A DNA stretch of 64,000 nucleotides from Tamaricihabitans halophyticus (GCF_004340875.1 NZ_SLXQ01000006.1:186001-250000); one strand, 5' to 3'; counted from the first letter of the stretch, positions 17,469 to 27,780 are shown. Program-made: numbers and translations. Notes: generated by a model not told the origin, from the letters alone.

Positions 17469-20400
17469 TCAGGAAACCACGACGAGTAGGTCGCCGCCCT
17501 CCACCTGCTGCACGGTATTGATCGCGAGCCGCTGGACGGTGCCGCCCACCTGCGCGGTGATCGCCGCTTCCATCTTCATCGCCTCGATCGTGGCTACCGT
17601 CGCGCCCGCGGAAACCGTCTCGCCCTCGCTGACCGCGAGCGTGACCACGCCCGCGAACGGCGCGGCCACGTGGCCCTGCTTGGTGCGGTCCGCCTTCTCC
17701 GCGACCGGCAGATCCGAGGCAACCGAATGATCGCGCACATGCATCGGACGCAGCTGGCCATTCAACGTCGACATCACCAGCCGCATCCCGCGCTCGTCGG
17801 CCTCGCCGATCGCCTCCAGCTCGATCAGCAGCCGGACACCGGGCTCGAGGTCGACGGCGTACTCCTCACCCGGGCGCAGCCCGTAGAAGAAGTCCTTGCT
17901 CGCCAGCACACTGGTGTCGCCGTAGGCTTCCCGGTGCGCCTCGTACTCCCTTGTCGGCCCGGGGAAGAGCAGCCGGTTGAGCGTGCGGCGGCGCTCGTCG
18001 CGCAGCCCTACTTCGTCCTCTTCGGACAGCTGTTGGATGGGTTTCGGCTCCGAGCGTCCTTGCAAAGCCTTGCTGCGGAACGGCTCCGGCCAGCCACCCG
18101 GCGGATCACCCAGCTCGCCGCGCAGGAAGCCGATCACCGAGTCAGGGATATCGAACTTGCCGGGATCCGCTTCGAAGTCCGCCGGCGTGACGCCCGCACC
18201 GACCAGATGCAATGCGAGGTCGCCAACCACCTTCGAGGACGGCGTCACCTTCACCAGCCTGCCGAGCATCCGGTCCGCGGCGGCGTACATCGCCTCGATG
18301 TCCTCGAACCGGTCACCAAGTCCGAGCGCGACTGCCTGGGTGCGCAGATTGGACAGCTGGCCGCCGGGGATCTCGTGGTGATACACCCGACCGGTCGGCG
18401 CGGCGAGCCCCGATTCGAACGGCGCGTACACCTTGCGCACCATCTCCCAGTACGGCTCGAGATCACCGACCGCGCCGAGGTCCAGCCCGGTCGGGCGCGG
18501 GCCGTGGTCGGTCGCCGCGACGATCGCGGAAAGCGAAGGCTGCGAGGTGGTGCCGGCCATCGATGCGACCGCGCCGTCCACCGCGTCCACCCCGGCCTGC
18601 GCGGCCGCGAGGTAGGTGGCCAGCTGCCCGCCAGCCGTGTCATGCGTGTGCAGGTGTACCGGGAGGTCGAATTCCTTACGCAAGGCGGAAACCAGCGTTG
18701 CCGCCGCGGGCGCCCTGAGCAGGCCGGCCATATCCTTGATGGCAAGCACATGCGCGCCGGCGTTCACGATCTGCTCGGCCAGCTTCAGGTAGTAGTCCAG
18801 TGTGTACAGCTTCTCGGCCGGATCGGACAGATCGGCGGTGTAGCACAGTGCGACCTCGGCGACCGCGCTGCCGGTTTCCCTTACCGCCGCGATCGCGGGG
18901 CGCATCTGCTCGATGTCGTTCAGCGCGTCGAAGATCCGGAAGATGTCGATCCCGGTGGCGGTCGCCTCCTCGACGAAAGCCTGCGTCACCTTCTCCGGGT
19001 AGGGCGTGTAGCCAACGGTATTGCGACCACGAAGCAGCATCTGCAAACACAGGTTCGGCATCGCGGAACGAAGGGCGGCCAGCCGCTCCCACGGGTCCTC
19101 GAGCAGGAACCGGAGCGCCACATCGTAGGTCGCGCCACCCCAGCACTCCACGGAAAGCAACCCGGGAAGGGTGTGCGCCACCTGCGGCGCGACCGCGGCG
19201 AGATCCTTCGTCCGCACCCTGGTCGCGAGCAGTGACTGGTGCGCGTCGCGGAAGGTCGTATCGGTGACCCCGAGCGTGTCACTTGCCCGCAGCCAGGCGG
19301 CGAATCCCTCCGGGCCGAGTTCGGTGAGTTTCTGTTTGGAACCGGCCGGCGGCTGGGCATCGGGTTCGATCGCCCGTAGTTTGCTTGCCGGATTGGCCAA
19401 CCGTGGCCGCTCGCCGTGCGGCCGGTTCACCGTGATGTCCGCGAGGTAGGTGAGCAACCGGGTACCGCGATCCGCGGAATGGCGCGCGGTAAGCAGATGC
19501 GGCCGCTCTTCGATGAACGCCGTGGTGATCTCGCCGGCGCGAAAGCTCGGATCGTCCAGCACGGCCTGCAGGAACGGGATGTTCGTGGCCACGCCACGAA
19601 TCCGGAACTCCGCGACGGCACGGCGTGCCCTGGCGACCGCGGTGCCGAAATCCCGCCCCCGGCAGCTCAGTTTGACCAGCATCGAGTCGAAATGCGCGCT
19701 GATCTCGGTACCCGCGAAAGCGGTGCCGCCGTCCAGTCGGATACCCGAACCGCCCGGCGAGCGATACGCGCTGATCATGCCGGTGTCCGGGCGGAACCCG
19801 TTCGCCGGATCCTCGGTGGTGATACGGCACTGCAAGGCGGCGCCGCGCAGGTAGATCTTGTCCTGGGTCAGCCCGAGCTGGTCAAGCGATTCCCCTGAAG
19901 CGATCCGCAGCTGCGACTGCACCAGGTCCACATCGGTCACCTCCTCGGTAACCGTGTGCTCCACCTGGATTCGCGGGTTCATCTCGATGAACACGTGCTG
20001 ACCACGGCGGTCCAGCAGGAACTCGACGGTGCCGGCGTTGCGGTAGCCGATCTTGCGCGCGAAGGCCACCGCGTCCGCGCAGATCCGCTCGCGTAGCTCC
20101 GGATCGAGATTGGGTGCTGGCGCGATCTCCACGACCTTCTGGTGCCGCCGCTGCACCGAACAGTCCCGCTCGTACAGGTGGATCACATTGCCGTTGCCGT
20201 CGGCGAGGATCTGCACCTCGATATGCCGAGGATCAACCACCGCCTGCTCGAGGAACACGGTGGGATCGCCGAACGCGGACTCGGCTTCGCGCATCGCGGC
20301 CTCGATCGACTCGCGCAGCGCGCTCCGCTCGGTTACCCGGCGCATCCCCCTGCCACCGCCACCGGCCACCGCCTTCACGAACACCGGGAACCCGATGTCC

Positions 20401-20846
20401 TCCGCGGCGGCAAGCAGTTCCTCCACATCAGACGATGGACTGGAGGAGCGCAGCACCGGGATACCGGCGTCCCGCGCGGCCGCGACCGCTCGCGCCTTGT
20501 TTCCGGTCAGCTCGAGGATCTCGGTACGCGGGCCGACGAACGTGATCCCCGCTTGCTCACAGGCGCGCGCCAGCTCCGGGTTCTCCGAAAGGAAGCCGTA
20601 ACCGGGATAGACCGCGTCCGCGCCTGCCCTGCGCGCCGCGGCGACGATCTCGTCCACCGAGAGATACGCGCGGACCGGATGGCCGGCTTCGCCGATCTCG
20701 TACGCCTCATCGGCTTTGAGCCGATGCAACGAGTTGCGGTCCTCGTGTGGAAAGACGGCCACCGTACCCGCGCCAAGCTCGTAGCCGGCGCGGAAGGCGC
20801 GAATGGCAATCTCGCCACGGTTAGCGACGAGCACCTTGCGGAACAT
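17469..20846 (-). CDS. pyc: Pyruvate carboxylase
   Basis: Biotin enzyme that makes oxaloacetate from pyruvate and bicarbonate with ATP (anaplerosis). The 1125-aa chain carries all domains in order: biotin carboxylase (about 1-450, starting MFRKVLVANRGEIAIRAFRA, with GGGGRGMRRV), carboxyltransferase (about 510-800, with TFRDAHQSLLATR and the metal-site HTHDTAGG), and the biotinyl domain (about 1055-1125) with the biotin lysine in IEAMKMEAAI. GGAGGG precedes the ATG. Upstream lies a 261-bp gap with a strong stem-loop. Confidence 0.98.
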   Translation of the reverse strand: MFRKVLVANRGEIAIRAFRAGYELGAGTVAVFPHEDRNSLHRLKADEAYEIGEAGHPVRAYLSVDEIVAAARRAGADAVYPGYGFLSENPELARACEQAGITFVGPRTEILELTGNKARAVAAARDAGIPVLRSSSPSSDVEELLAAAEDIGFPVFVKAVAGGGGRGMRRVTERSALRESIEAAMREAESAFGDPTVFLEQAVVDPRHIEVQILADGNGNVIHLYERDCSVQRRHQKVVEIAPAPNLDPELRERICADAVAFARKIGYRNAGTVEFLLDRRGQHVFIEMNPRIQVEHTVTEEVTDVDLVQSQLRIASGESLDQLGLTQDKIYLRGAALQCRITTEDPANGFRPDTGMISAYRSPGGSGIRLDGGTAFAGTEISAHFDSMLVKLSCRGRDFGTAVARARRAVAEFRIRGVATNIPFLQAVLDDPSFRAGEITTAFIEERPHLLTARHSADRGTRLLTYLADITVNRPHGERPRLANPASKLRAIEPDAQPPAGSKQKLTELGPEGFAAWLRASDTLGVTDTTFRDAHQSLLATRVRTKDLAAVAPQVAHTLPGLLSVECWGGATYDVALRFLLEDPWERLAALRSAMPNLCLQMLLRGRNTVGYTPYPEKVTQAFVEEATATGIDIFRIFDALNDIEQMRPAIAAVRETGSAVAEVALCYTADLSDPAEKLYTLDYYLKLAEQIVNAGAHVLAIKDMAGLLRAPAAATLVSALRKEFDLPVHLHTHDTAGGQLATYLAAAQAGVDAVDGAVASMAGTTSQPSLSAIVAATDHGPRPTGLDLGAVGDLEPYWEMVRKVYAPFESGLAAPTGRVYHHEIPGGQLSNLRTQAVALGLGDRFEDIEAMYAAADRMLGRLVKVTPSSKVVGDLALHLVGAGVTPADFEADPGKFDIPDSVIGFLRGELGDPPGGWPEPFRSKALQGRSEPKPIQQLSEEDEVGLRDERRRTLNRLLFPGPTREYEAHREAYGDTSVLASKDFFYGLRPGEEYAVDLEPGVRLLIELEAIGEADERGMRLVMSTLNGQLRPMHVRDHSVASDLPVAEKADRTKQGHVAAPFAGVVTLAVSEGETVSAGATVATIEAMKMEAAITAQVGGTVQRLAINTVQQVEGGDLLVVVS

Positions 20847-20939
20847 GCCCAGTTCCCTCCTATCGGGTCACGGCAATGCGGCGGCGGCCGCCAATCTCAG
20901 CCGGACAGACGTACTGCCAATGCCCCTGAACGACGTGAC

Positions 20940-20964
20940 GCGGAGCGGGATCCTCCCACTCCGC
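20940..20964. other. Stem-loop upstream of pyc
   Basis: In the 261-bp gap between the recG stop and the pyc start: GCGGAG / CTCCGC arms enclosing a second complementary pair GGGA/TCCC. It could be a recG terminator or part of the pyc leader. Nothing else coding was seen in the gap. Confidence 0.5.
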
Positions 20965-21107
20965 GCCGAATAGTGCAGGTTGCCAGCACGTTACCGCGTG
21001 CCTCCCGCGTATCGGGAGCATCATCTCAGGTTGCGGACACCCGGTACCCGCTGACCTGCACGAACCCGGCGAATATCGGGTGTGACGAAGTAGACACCAG
21101 CGCCGAG

Positions 21108-23300
21108 CTAGACCTTTTCCAAAAAGTCGGCGCGCTCATCGTCGGCGAGGTGGGCGGCGAGTCCGGCCAACCCAGGGTGCGCGGCCAACCCTGGATCGTC
21201 ACGCACAATCCGCTGCGCTTCCGTGCGAGCACGATGAATCACGTCCTCGTCGCGCAGCAACGACAGCATCTTCAGCCCGGAGCGCCGGCCGGACTGGGAA
21301 GCCCCAAGAATGTCGCCTTCCCTGCGTAGCTCGAGGTCGAGCTGGGCCAGCTCGAATCCGTCCACAGTAGAAGCCACCGCGTCCAGCCGCTCCCTGGTGC
21401 TCGTACCGTCCAGCGTCTCGGTCACCAGTAGACAGAGCCCGGGCGCGTTACCCCTGCCGACCCGACCACGCAGCTGATGCAGCTGGCTGACGCCGAACCG
21501 GTCCGCGTCCATGATCACCATCGCGGTCGCGTTCGGCACGTTCACGCCGACCTCCACCACCGTGGTCGCGACCAGAACATCGAGATCGCCCGCGGCGAAG
21601 GCACGCATCACGGCATCCTTCTCCTCGGTGGGCAGCCGGCCGTGCAGCACGCCGATCCGCAGGCCGGCAAGCGGCCCCTCGGCAAGCATTGGTCCGACCT
21701 CGGCCACCGCGAGCGGCGGGCGGCCCTTTGATTCCTCCTGATCAATCGCCTCCGGCACGCCCTCGGCGTCGGCGGCGTCCTCATCCACCCCGATTCGCGG
21801 GCAGACCACATAGGCCTGATGTCCGGCGTCTACCTCTTCGCGTACCCGCTGCCAGGCCCGGTCCAACCAGGCCGGCTTCTCGCTCGCCGGAACCACGCTC
21901 GTGGAGATCGGCGAGCGGCCCGCCGGCAGCTGCCGCAACGCGGAGGTCTCCAGATCGCCGTACACCGTCATGGCGACCGTGCGCGGGATCGGCGTCGCGG
22001 TCATCACCAGCACATGCGGGCTACCGCCGTCGGCGGCTCTGGTGCGCAGCGCATCCCGCTGTTCCACGCCAAACCGGTGCTGCTCGTCAACCACGGCCAT
22101 ACCCAGATCGGCGAAGGACACCTTGTCCTGGATCAGCGCATGGGTCCCCACCACGATCCCGGCCGCGCCGCTGGCCACGTCCAGCATCGCCTGCTTGCGC
22201 TTTGCCGCGCTCAGCGAGCCGGTCAGCAGCGCGACCCTGGTCGCCTGCTCCGCGCCGCCGAGCTCGCCGGCCATCGCCAAGTCGCCAAGCAGTTCGGCAA
22301 GCGAACGAGCATGCTGGGCGGCAAGCACCTCGGTCGGCGCCAACATCGCCGCCTGCCGCCCCGAATCCACGACCTGAAGCATGGCGCGCAGGGCGACCAT
22401 GGTCTTCCCGCTGCCGACCTCGCCCTGCAACAGCCGGTTCATCGGATGCGAACCGGCTAGCTCGGTCGCGATCGTCTCGCCCACCTCGCGTTGCCCCTCG
22501 GTCAGCTCGAACGGCAAGCGCTGGTCGAAGGCGTGCAGCAGGCCATCCGGTTTGGCAGGACAGTTCGGCGCGGGCGCGGTCTGGGTGTTCTGTTTACGGC
22601 TGGCAAGCACCAGCTGCACGGCGAGCGCTTCGTCCCATTTCAACCTTTCCCTGGCGTGCTCCACCTGCGCCCAGTCCGCCGGCTGGTGAATCTCGTGCAG
22701 TGCCTGGGAAAACTCCGGCAGCCCGAGCCGTGTGCGCAGCTCCTCGGGCAGCGGGTCGGTGGCGCCATCCCAGACGGGCAGTACCTGCTTCACGCAGTTC
22801 CATACCGACCAGGACTGCACGTCCTTGCTCGCCGGGTAGACCGGGATCAGCGCGTTGGCGAAATCCTCCGCGCTGTTCGCGCCCGCCTCGTCGTCTTCGA
22901 GCAGCATGAACTCCGGGTGCGCCAGTTGCAGCCGGTTCTGGTAGTAGCCGACCTTGCCGGCGAACAGCGCCTGCTTGCCCACGGTGAGCTGGGTCAGCCC
23001 CTTGACGAACTTGAAGAACACGCAGCTCAGCGTGCGCTCGCCGTCGGTGATCTGCAGTTCGGTCAGCTTGCCCCGCCTGCGCACCATGTCGCGCTGCTTC
23101 ACCTCGCGCACCTCGGCAAGCACCGTGACATGCTCGCCGATCTCCAAACCCGCGATCTTGGTGAGCTCGCCCCGCTGGGCGTAGCGGCGCGGGTAATGCC
23201 GTAGCAGATCGCCAACCGTGGACACGTTCAGCGAGCTCTCCAGCAGCCGCGCGGACTTCGCGCCGACCAGTGGTTCCAGCTTGTCGTCCAGTCCAGCCAT
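21108..23300 (-). CDS. recG: ATP-dependent DNA helicase RecG
   Basis: Branch-migration helicase for replication-fork reversal and recombination. The 730-aa product has the N-terminal wedge/OB region (VTVLAEVREVKQRDM), Walker A GEVGSGKTMVALRAML near residue 290, DEQH box VVDEQHRFGVEQR near residue 405, motif III TATPIPRTVAM, and motif VI QLRGRVGRGNAPG. ATG at 23298-23300. It is downstream of the DAK2-domain gene by 77 bp, as in mycobacteria (Rv2974c/Rv2973c). Confidence 0.97.
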   Translation of the reverse strand: MAGLDDKLEPLVGAKSARLLESSLNVSTVGDLLRHYPRRYAQRGELTKIAGLEIGEHVTVLAEVREVKQRDMVRRRGKLTELQITDGERTLSCVFFKFVKGLTQLTVGKQALFAGKVGYYQNRLQLAHPEFMLLEDDEAGANSAEDFANALIPVYPASKDVQSWSVWNCVKQVLPVWDGATDPLPEELRTRLGLPEFSQALHEIHQPADWAQVEHARERLKWDEALAVQLVLASRKQNTQTAPAPNCPAKPDGLLHAFDQRLPFELTEGQREVGETIATELAGSHPMNRLLQGEVGSGKTMVALRAMLQVVDSGRQAAMLAPTEVLAAQHARSLAELLGDLAMAGELGGAEQATRVALLTGSLSAAKRKQAMLDVASGAAGIVVGTHALIQDKVSFADLGMAVVDEQHRFGVEQRDALRTRAADGGSPHVLVMTATPIPRTVAMTVYGDLETSALRQLPAGRSPISTSVVPASEKPAWLDRAWQRVREEVDAGHQAYVVCPRIGVDEDAADAEGVPEAIDQEESKGRPPLAVAEVGPMLAEGPLAGLRIGVLHGRLPTEEKDAVMRAFAAGDLDVLVATTVVEVGVNVPNATAMVIMDADRFGVSQLHQLRGRVGRGNAPGLCLLVTETLDGTSTRERLDAVASTVDGFELAQLDLELRREGDILGASQSGRRSGLKMLSLLRDEDVIHRARTEAQRIVRDDPGLAAHPGLAGLAAHLADDERADFLEKV

Positions 23301-23377
23301 CTCGCTCCCTCACCGCCACCAGTGCGATGCCATTATCTCCGGCCACGCCGACATCTCGTGGCCGATGCCGTGGGCGG

Positions 23378-24976
23378 CTATTCCACGCCGAGTAGTAGTA
23401 CCGCCTCCGCGCCCGCTCCCCGGTAACAGGCCAGGTCCACCTCGGGGTGCTGATCCCGGAGATAGGCGGAAAGCTCCTCGACCACGGCGGGTTCGGCGGT
23501 GGCGCCGAGCAGCACGGTCACCAGTTCCCCGCCGGTGGCCAACATCCGCTCCACCACGGCACAGGCGGCCGCGGGCACCGCCGCTGCCCGCGCCCGCTCG
23601 CCGTCGACCAGCACAACCTCACCGTCCACCAGGCCGAGTACGTCGCCTGGTGCGCACCTGCCGACCCAGGTCAGCGCCTCCGCCTCGGCGATCCGCAGTT
23701 CGCCATACCTGGTTGCCGCCGCCGCTTCGGCCATCGCGACCACGTCAGCACTGATCCGTCTACTCGCGTCGTGCACGGCCATGGCGGCGAGCGCCTGGGC
23801 TGGCGCGGCGCAGGGCACCACGACCACGTCCTGGCCGCGCGCTTCGGCCTGCTGTGCCGCACCGGTGGCCATCGCGCTGAGCTCGGCATCCGCCGCGAGC
23901 ACCACCACATGCGCCGCGTTGGTAGCCCTGATCGCGTGGTAGGCGGGAGTCGGATCGGTCTGTTCGGGTTCCACGAGCAACGCCTCGGCGCCCTCCTCCG
24001 TGACCAGTTCGGCCAGCTGCTCGCTGCGCAGCAGCACAAGCACCGCGCGGTCCCTGGTGAACGTGGGGGTACCCGCTTGCACCAGCAGTGGCGTGACCTC
24101 GATCCGGCGTGGCTTGCCCGCTTCGATCCCCGCCTCGATCGCGGCGCCGATGTCATCGCAGTGCACGTGGACCGCATGCGTTCCCGCGCCATCACCGGCG
24201 AGCGTGACGCAGTTGCCGATCCGGGTCAGCGCCGTGCGCAGGGTGTCCAGCGCGGTGCTTGCCGGCTCGTCGAGCAGGTACATCACCTCGTACTGGTAGT
24301 CCCGTGGCACGGCCATGCGCTGTGCGGGCTCGGCGACCTTCGGGCTGCCAAGCTCGGGACGCGGTGGCGCCGGCTCCCCGGATACCACCGCGTGCAGCGC
24401 GTCGAGCACCGCGAGCAGTCCCCTGCCACCGGCGTCCACCACCCCGGCGTCGGCGAGCACCGCGAGCTGCCCTGGCGTACGCGCGAGCGCTTCGGCCGCT
24501 GCCGCCGCGGCCGTGCCGGTGACGCCGACCAACTCCTGCTCAGCACGGACCGCGTCGGCGGCCGCGCGCAGCACCGAAAGGATCGTGCCGGCCACCGGTT
24601 CGGCCACCGCGGCGGTGGCCAGCCGCGCGGCCCGATCCAGTGCCGCGGCCAGCCGAGGGCCGTCCACGGTCGATTCGGTACCGAGCTCCTCAGCGCAACC
24701 CCGGAGCAATTGGGACAGCAGCACACCCGAGTTGCCCCTGGCGCCGCTCACCGCGCCACTGGCGAGTTCGGCGAAGGCATGACCGGCCCCATCGGGCGCC
24801 ACGGGCACTCGCTCGGCGGCACACCGCATGGTGTGGGCGAGGTTCGAACCGGTGTCCGCGTCCGCGACCGGGTACACATTGATCGTGTCGATCGCCGCCC
24901 GCAGCTCCTCGAGCAGCTCGACGCAGGCGCGCGCCCATTCGCCGACCGCCCGCGCGTCCAACAGCCGCAACACCAC
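23378..24976 (-). CDS. DAK2-domain protein, FakA/YloV-like
   Basis: About 532 aa from the GTG at 24976 (the frame is open to 25276, but those residues cross the rpmB promoter region). The N-terminal DAK2 kinase-type domain has VYPVADADTGSNLAHTM in the position where FakA has PDGDTGTNM (the acidic ATP-Mg site) and SGARGNSGVLLSQLLRG. The C-terminal half resembles the FakA/DegV-partner region. FakA phosphorylates fatty acids bound to FakB; whether this homologue does so is an inference. It is divergent from rpmB and upstream of recG, a conserved arrangement. Confidence 0.85.
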   Translation of the reverse strand: MVLRLLDARAVGEWARACVELLEELRAAIDTINVYPVADADTGSNLAHTMRCAAERVPVAPDGAGHAFAELASGAVSGARGNSGVLLSQLLRGCAEELGTESTVDGPRLAAALDRAARLATAAVAEPVAGTILSVLRAAADAVRAEQELVGVTGTAAAAAAEALARTPGQLAVLADAGVVDAGGRGLLAVLDALHAVVSGEPAPPRPELGSPKVAEPAQRMAVPRDYQYEVMYLLDEPASTALDTLRTALTRIGNCVTLAGDGAGTHAVHVHCDDIGAAIEAGIEAGKPRRIEVTPLLVQAGTPTFTRDRAVLVLLRSEQLAELVTEEGAEALLVEPEQTDPTPAYHAIRATNAAHVVVLAADAELSAMATGAAQQAEARGQDVVVVPCAAPAQALAAMAVHDASRRISADVVAMAEAAAATRYGELRIAEAEALTWVGRCAPGDVLGLVDGEVVLVDGERARAAAVPAAACAVVERMLATGGELVTVLLGATAEPAVVEELSAYLRDQHPEVDLACYRGAGAEAVLLLGVE

Positions 24977-25165
24977 GTTCCGTGCGCCCTTCAAGCCGGA
25001 GCAGCATCTTCTTGCCCAGGATTTCCTGCTGGGGATTCGCGCCTGGGTTACCGTGTCCGCCGAGCGTAGCGACCCGGTTTCGACGGCGCTGAAGGCACCG
25101 GTTACGCTATTTCGAGTTCGCCGGCAGCTGCCGGCTGTCTGTAAACCCGTGAAGGAGTGTTCGAC

Positions 25166-25357
25166 GTGGCTGCCGTTTGCGACGTCTGCGGCAAGGGGCC
25201 GGGCTTCGGCAAGTCGGTCTCGCACTCGCACCGGAAAACCAACCGTCGGTGGAACCCGAACATCCAGACTGTGCACGCGAAGATCGGTCTTTCGCAGCGC
25301 AAGCGGATGAACGTGTGCACCTCGTGCATCAAGGGCGGCAAAGTCGTCCGCGGCTGA
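25166..25357 (+). CDS. rpmB: 50S ribosomal protein L28
   Basis: The 63-aa product starts (GTG) [20 protein letters not shown] and contains [12 protein letters not shown] and [15 protein letters not shown]. The CxxC pairs mark the zinc-binding paralogue form. AAGGAG at 25152-25157 is well placed for the GTG at 25166. Divergent from the DAK2 gene and followed by an intrinsic terminator. Confidence 0.97.
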   Translation: MAAVCDVCGKGPGFGKSVSHSHRKTNRRWNPNIQTVHAKIGLSQRKRMNVCTSCIKGGKVVRG

Positions 25358-25374
25358 TCCCGCATGACCTACCG

Positions 25375-25408
25375 AAACGGCCTGGCCATCGCGCCGGGCC
25401 GTTTTTGT
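25375..25408 (+). terminator. Intrinsic terminator of rpmB
   Basis: AACGGCC-GGC stem pairing with GCC-GGCCGTT around a short loop, followed by TTTTTG; a classic hairpin plus T tract 18 bp after the rpmB stop. Confidence 0.9.
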
Positions 25409-25427
25409 TTGCCCAAATACCCGCGCT

Positions 25428-25472
25428 GACCCTCAAGAACGCGGTCACTGGCTAATCAGCTTGCGGTGACCG
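25428..25472. repeat. Degenerate palindromic-repeat remnant between rpmB and ung
   Basis: Two half copies of the palindromic repeat in inverted order: CCTCAAGAACGCGGTCAC and CTTGCGGTGACC. Together they form a CGGTCAC/GTGACCG stem (25442-25448, 25466-25472). It lies between convergent rpmB and ung. Confidence 0.5.
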
Positions 25473-25478
25473 GGGGTG

Positions 25479-26156
25479 TTAAGGGAGCTTCCAGTCGATC
25501 GGTTCCGCACCCTGCTTGACCAGCAGCTCGTTCGCCCTGCTGAACGGCCGGGAACCGAAGAACCCGTTATGCGCGGACAGCGGGCTGGGATGCGGGGACT
25601 CGACACACGGCACATTGCCGAGCAGCGGTTTGAGGTTACGGGCGTTGCGGCCCCAGAGAATGGCCACCAACGGCGCATCGCGAGCGGCAAGCGCCTTGAT
25701 CGCCTGTTCGGTAACCTCTTCCCAGCCCTTGCCCTGGTGCGAGTTCGGCTTATGCGGCCGGACGGTCAGCGCCCTGTTCAACAGCAGCACACCATTGTCC
25801 GTCCAGGCCGACAGGTCCCCGTTCGACGGCGCCGGATGCCCAAGATCCGTGCCGTACTCGGCGTAGATGTTGATCAAGCTCTTCGGCAACGGCGATACGT
25901 CGGCGGCCACCGAGAAACACAACCCGATCGCGTGACCAGGCGTCGGATACGGATCCTGCCCCACGATCAACACGCGCACCTGGTCGAACGGCTGATTGAA
26001 CGCGCGGAGCACATGCTCACCGGCCGGCAGATAACTGCGCCCCTCGGCGATCTCGGCGCGCAGGAACTCGCCCATCGCCGCGATCCGATCGGCCACCGGC
26101 TCCAAGGCCCGCGCCCAGCCAGCTTCAACAACCTCATGCAAGGGACGTGCTGCCAC
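25479..26156 (-). CDS. ung: Uracil-DNA glycosylase, family 1
   Basis: Removes uracil from DNA. The 225-aa product has the catalytic water-activating motif [12 protein letters not shown] near residue 65, [10 protein letters not shown], the uracil-binding region, and [11 protein letters not shown] (catalytic His loop) near residue 188. Normal family length. Convergent with rpmB; the counterpart of Rv2976c. Confidence 0.97.
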   Translation of the reverse strand: MAARPLHEVVEAGWARALEPVADRIAAMGEFLRAEIAEGRSYLPAGEHVLRAFNQPFDQVRVLIVGQDPYPTPGHAIGLCFSVAADVSPLPKSLINIYAEYGTDLGHPAPSNGDLSAWTDNGVLLLNRALTVRPHKPNSHQGKGWEEVTEQAIKALAARDAPLVAILWGRNARNLKPLLGNVPCVESPHPSPLSAHNGFFGSRPFSRANELLVKQGAEPIDWKLP

Positions 26157-26201
26157 GGGGCGGCAGTCTAGCGCCCGCCGGCCCCCGGCCGAGCCGGCCC
26201 G

Positions 26202-26723
26202 TCAGTCAAGCCGACGCAGCTCGGCGCGGAAATGCGCGGCGTTGCGCACATAGTTGTCCACCACCCGCTGCACCGCCTCCGGACCGAACGAGGTGTTGTC
26301 CCGGCATTTCGCCGGCACCCCGAGCGCGAGCTGACCGGCGGGCACGTAGCCGCGATAGGAAACAACGGCGCCCGCGCCAACCATCGCGCCATCCTCGATG
26401 ACGGACCCGTTCAACACGACCGAGCCGGAGGCGATCAGGCAACCGCTACCGATCCGCGCGCCCTCGACGTGCACGCTGTGTCCGATCGCGCTTCCCGCGC
26501 CGAGGATCGTCGGCGTCTCCCGCGTGCAGTGCAGCACGCTGCCGTCCTGCACGTTGCTGCGTTCGCCGATCTCGATGTACCCGCGATCGCCGCGCAGTAC
26601 CGCCTGCGGCCACACCGAGGCGTGCGCGCCGAGCCGAACATCGCCGATCACCGTCGCGTCCGGGTGCACGTAGGCCTCTGGGTGGATTTGCGGTTGCAGG
26701 TCACCAAGCGCGTAGATCGCCAT
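26202..26723 (-). CDS. Gamma-carbonic anhydrase family protein
   Basis: A 173-aa left-handed beta-helix protein built of hexapeptide repeats (HPDATVIGDVRLGAHASVWP and onward), with the three candidate zinc ligands in VLHCT and IGHSVHVEGA. Members hydrate CO2 or act as acyltransferase-like paralogues; activity is not predictable here. The ATG at 26721-26723 has GAGGAGG just upstream. A longer open frame to 26846 has no such site. Located between ung and thiL. Confidence 0.88.
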   Translation of the reverse strand: MAIYALGDLQPQIHPEAYVHPDATVIGDVRLGAHASVWPQAVLRGDRGYIEIGERSNVQDGSVLHCTRETPTILGAGSAIGHSVHVEGARIGSGCLIASGSVVLNGSVIEDGAMVGAGAVVSYRGYVPAGQLALGVPAKCRDNTSFGPEAVQRVVDNYVRNAAHFRAELRRLD

Positions 26724-26799
26724 CAACAGCCTCCTCGATCGGGGTTCGCCGAGGCATTCTCGCGCAAGCGATCTTGACTGGCTGCCGTGCCCGCCGGAG

Positions 26800-27780
26800 T
26801 CAGCGCCAGTGTTCCCAGCCACCGGGACCGGCGTAGGCCTCACCATCGACGGTTACCCCAGCGCCCCTTCCGACCGAACCGATCAGCGTCCAGTCCTCCG
26901 GAACAGCGCTCGGTTCCGGGAAAGTCGCGGCAAGGCAGTGATCCTCGCCGCCGGTCAGGATCCAGCGCATCGGGTCCGCGCCGAGGGCCGAGCCGACTTC
27001 GGCAAGTCGCTGCGGTATCACCACGCGCGCGGTCTGCACGTCGATCGACACCCCCGAAGCCGAGGCCAGATGCCCGAGATCGGCGAGCAGTCCATCCGAG
27101 ACGTCGATCATCGAGGTGGCGCCCTGCTCCGCGGCCCGCGGACCAGCGCCGTACGGCGGCTCCGGCCAGCGCTGCGCGTTGACCACGGCCACAGGGGACC
27201 GGAAACCGCGCCCGAGCACCGCGAGCCCAGCGGCCGCCCAGCCGAGCCGTCCGCACACGGCGAGGACATCGCCCGGCCGGGCCCCGGTTCGGGTGACCGG
27301 CGCATGACCGCCGAGATCACCGAGCGCGGTCACCGTGATCACCAGCTGGCCCGCCGTCACGACATCCCCACCGGCCAGGCCGGCACCGACCAGCTGCGCT
27401 TCGCGCCACAGCCCGGCGGTGAGTTCGCGCAACACCGCCACTCTGGTGGTTGCCGGGCAACCAATACCGAGCAACAGCGCGGTCGGCCGCGCGCCCATCG
27501 CGGCCAGATCGGCGAGGTTCACCGCGGCGGCCTTGCGCCCCACCTGTTCCGGAGTGGACCAGTCGAAGCGGAAGTGCACGCTCTCCACGAGCACATCGGT
27601 GCTCGCGACCACCCTGCCGTCAGCGGCCGTGAGCAGGGCAGCGTCATCCCCCGGACCGAGCAACACCCCCGCGCCCTGGCCACGGCCCTTGGTGAGCTCG
27701 TCGATCAGTGCGAACTCGCTGAGCTCAGCGACCGTCCTCGGGTCCGCTTCGTCGTCCGTGGGCGCCGGCTTACTCGGCAC
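26800..27780 (-). CDS. thiL: Thiamine-monophosphate kinase
   Basis: Final step of thiamine diphosphate synthesis. About 326 aa from the GTG at 27780, which has GGGAGGGG upstream. Family motifs are GPGDDAALL near residue 45, STDVLVESVHF, DLAAMGARPTALLL, the SDGLLADLGHLA segment and TGGEDH in the C-terminal part. An upstream in-frame region to 27888 probably is not translated. Divergent from the RAM-domain gene, as in mycobacteria (Rv2977c). Confidence 0.95.
   Translation of the reverse strand: MPSKPAPTDDEADPRTVAELSEFALIDELTKGRGQGAGVLLGPGDDAALLTAADGRVVASTDVLVESVHFRFDWSTPEQVGRKAAAVNLADLAAMGARPTALLLGIGCPATTRVAVLRELTAGLWREAQLVGAGLAGGDVVTAGQLVITVTALGDLGGHAPVTRTGARPGDVLAVCGRLGWAAAGLAVLGRGFRSPVAVVNAQRWPEPPYGAGPRAAEQGATSMIDVSDGLLADLGHLASASGVSIDVQTARVVIPQRLAEVGSALGADPMRWILTGGEDHCLAATFPEPSAVPEDWTLIGSVGRGAGVTVDGEAYAGPGGWEHWR

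Noticed and set aside
17670-19235. A 521-codon ORF opposite pyc, and similar long antisense ORFs opposite the DAK2 gene (23447-25069) and thiL (26809-27822)
   Set aside because: Composition is Arg/His/Gly-rich as expected of antisense frames, with no recognisable domain, while the opposite strand encodes well-known proteins.
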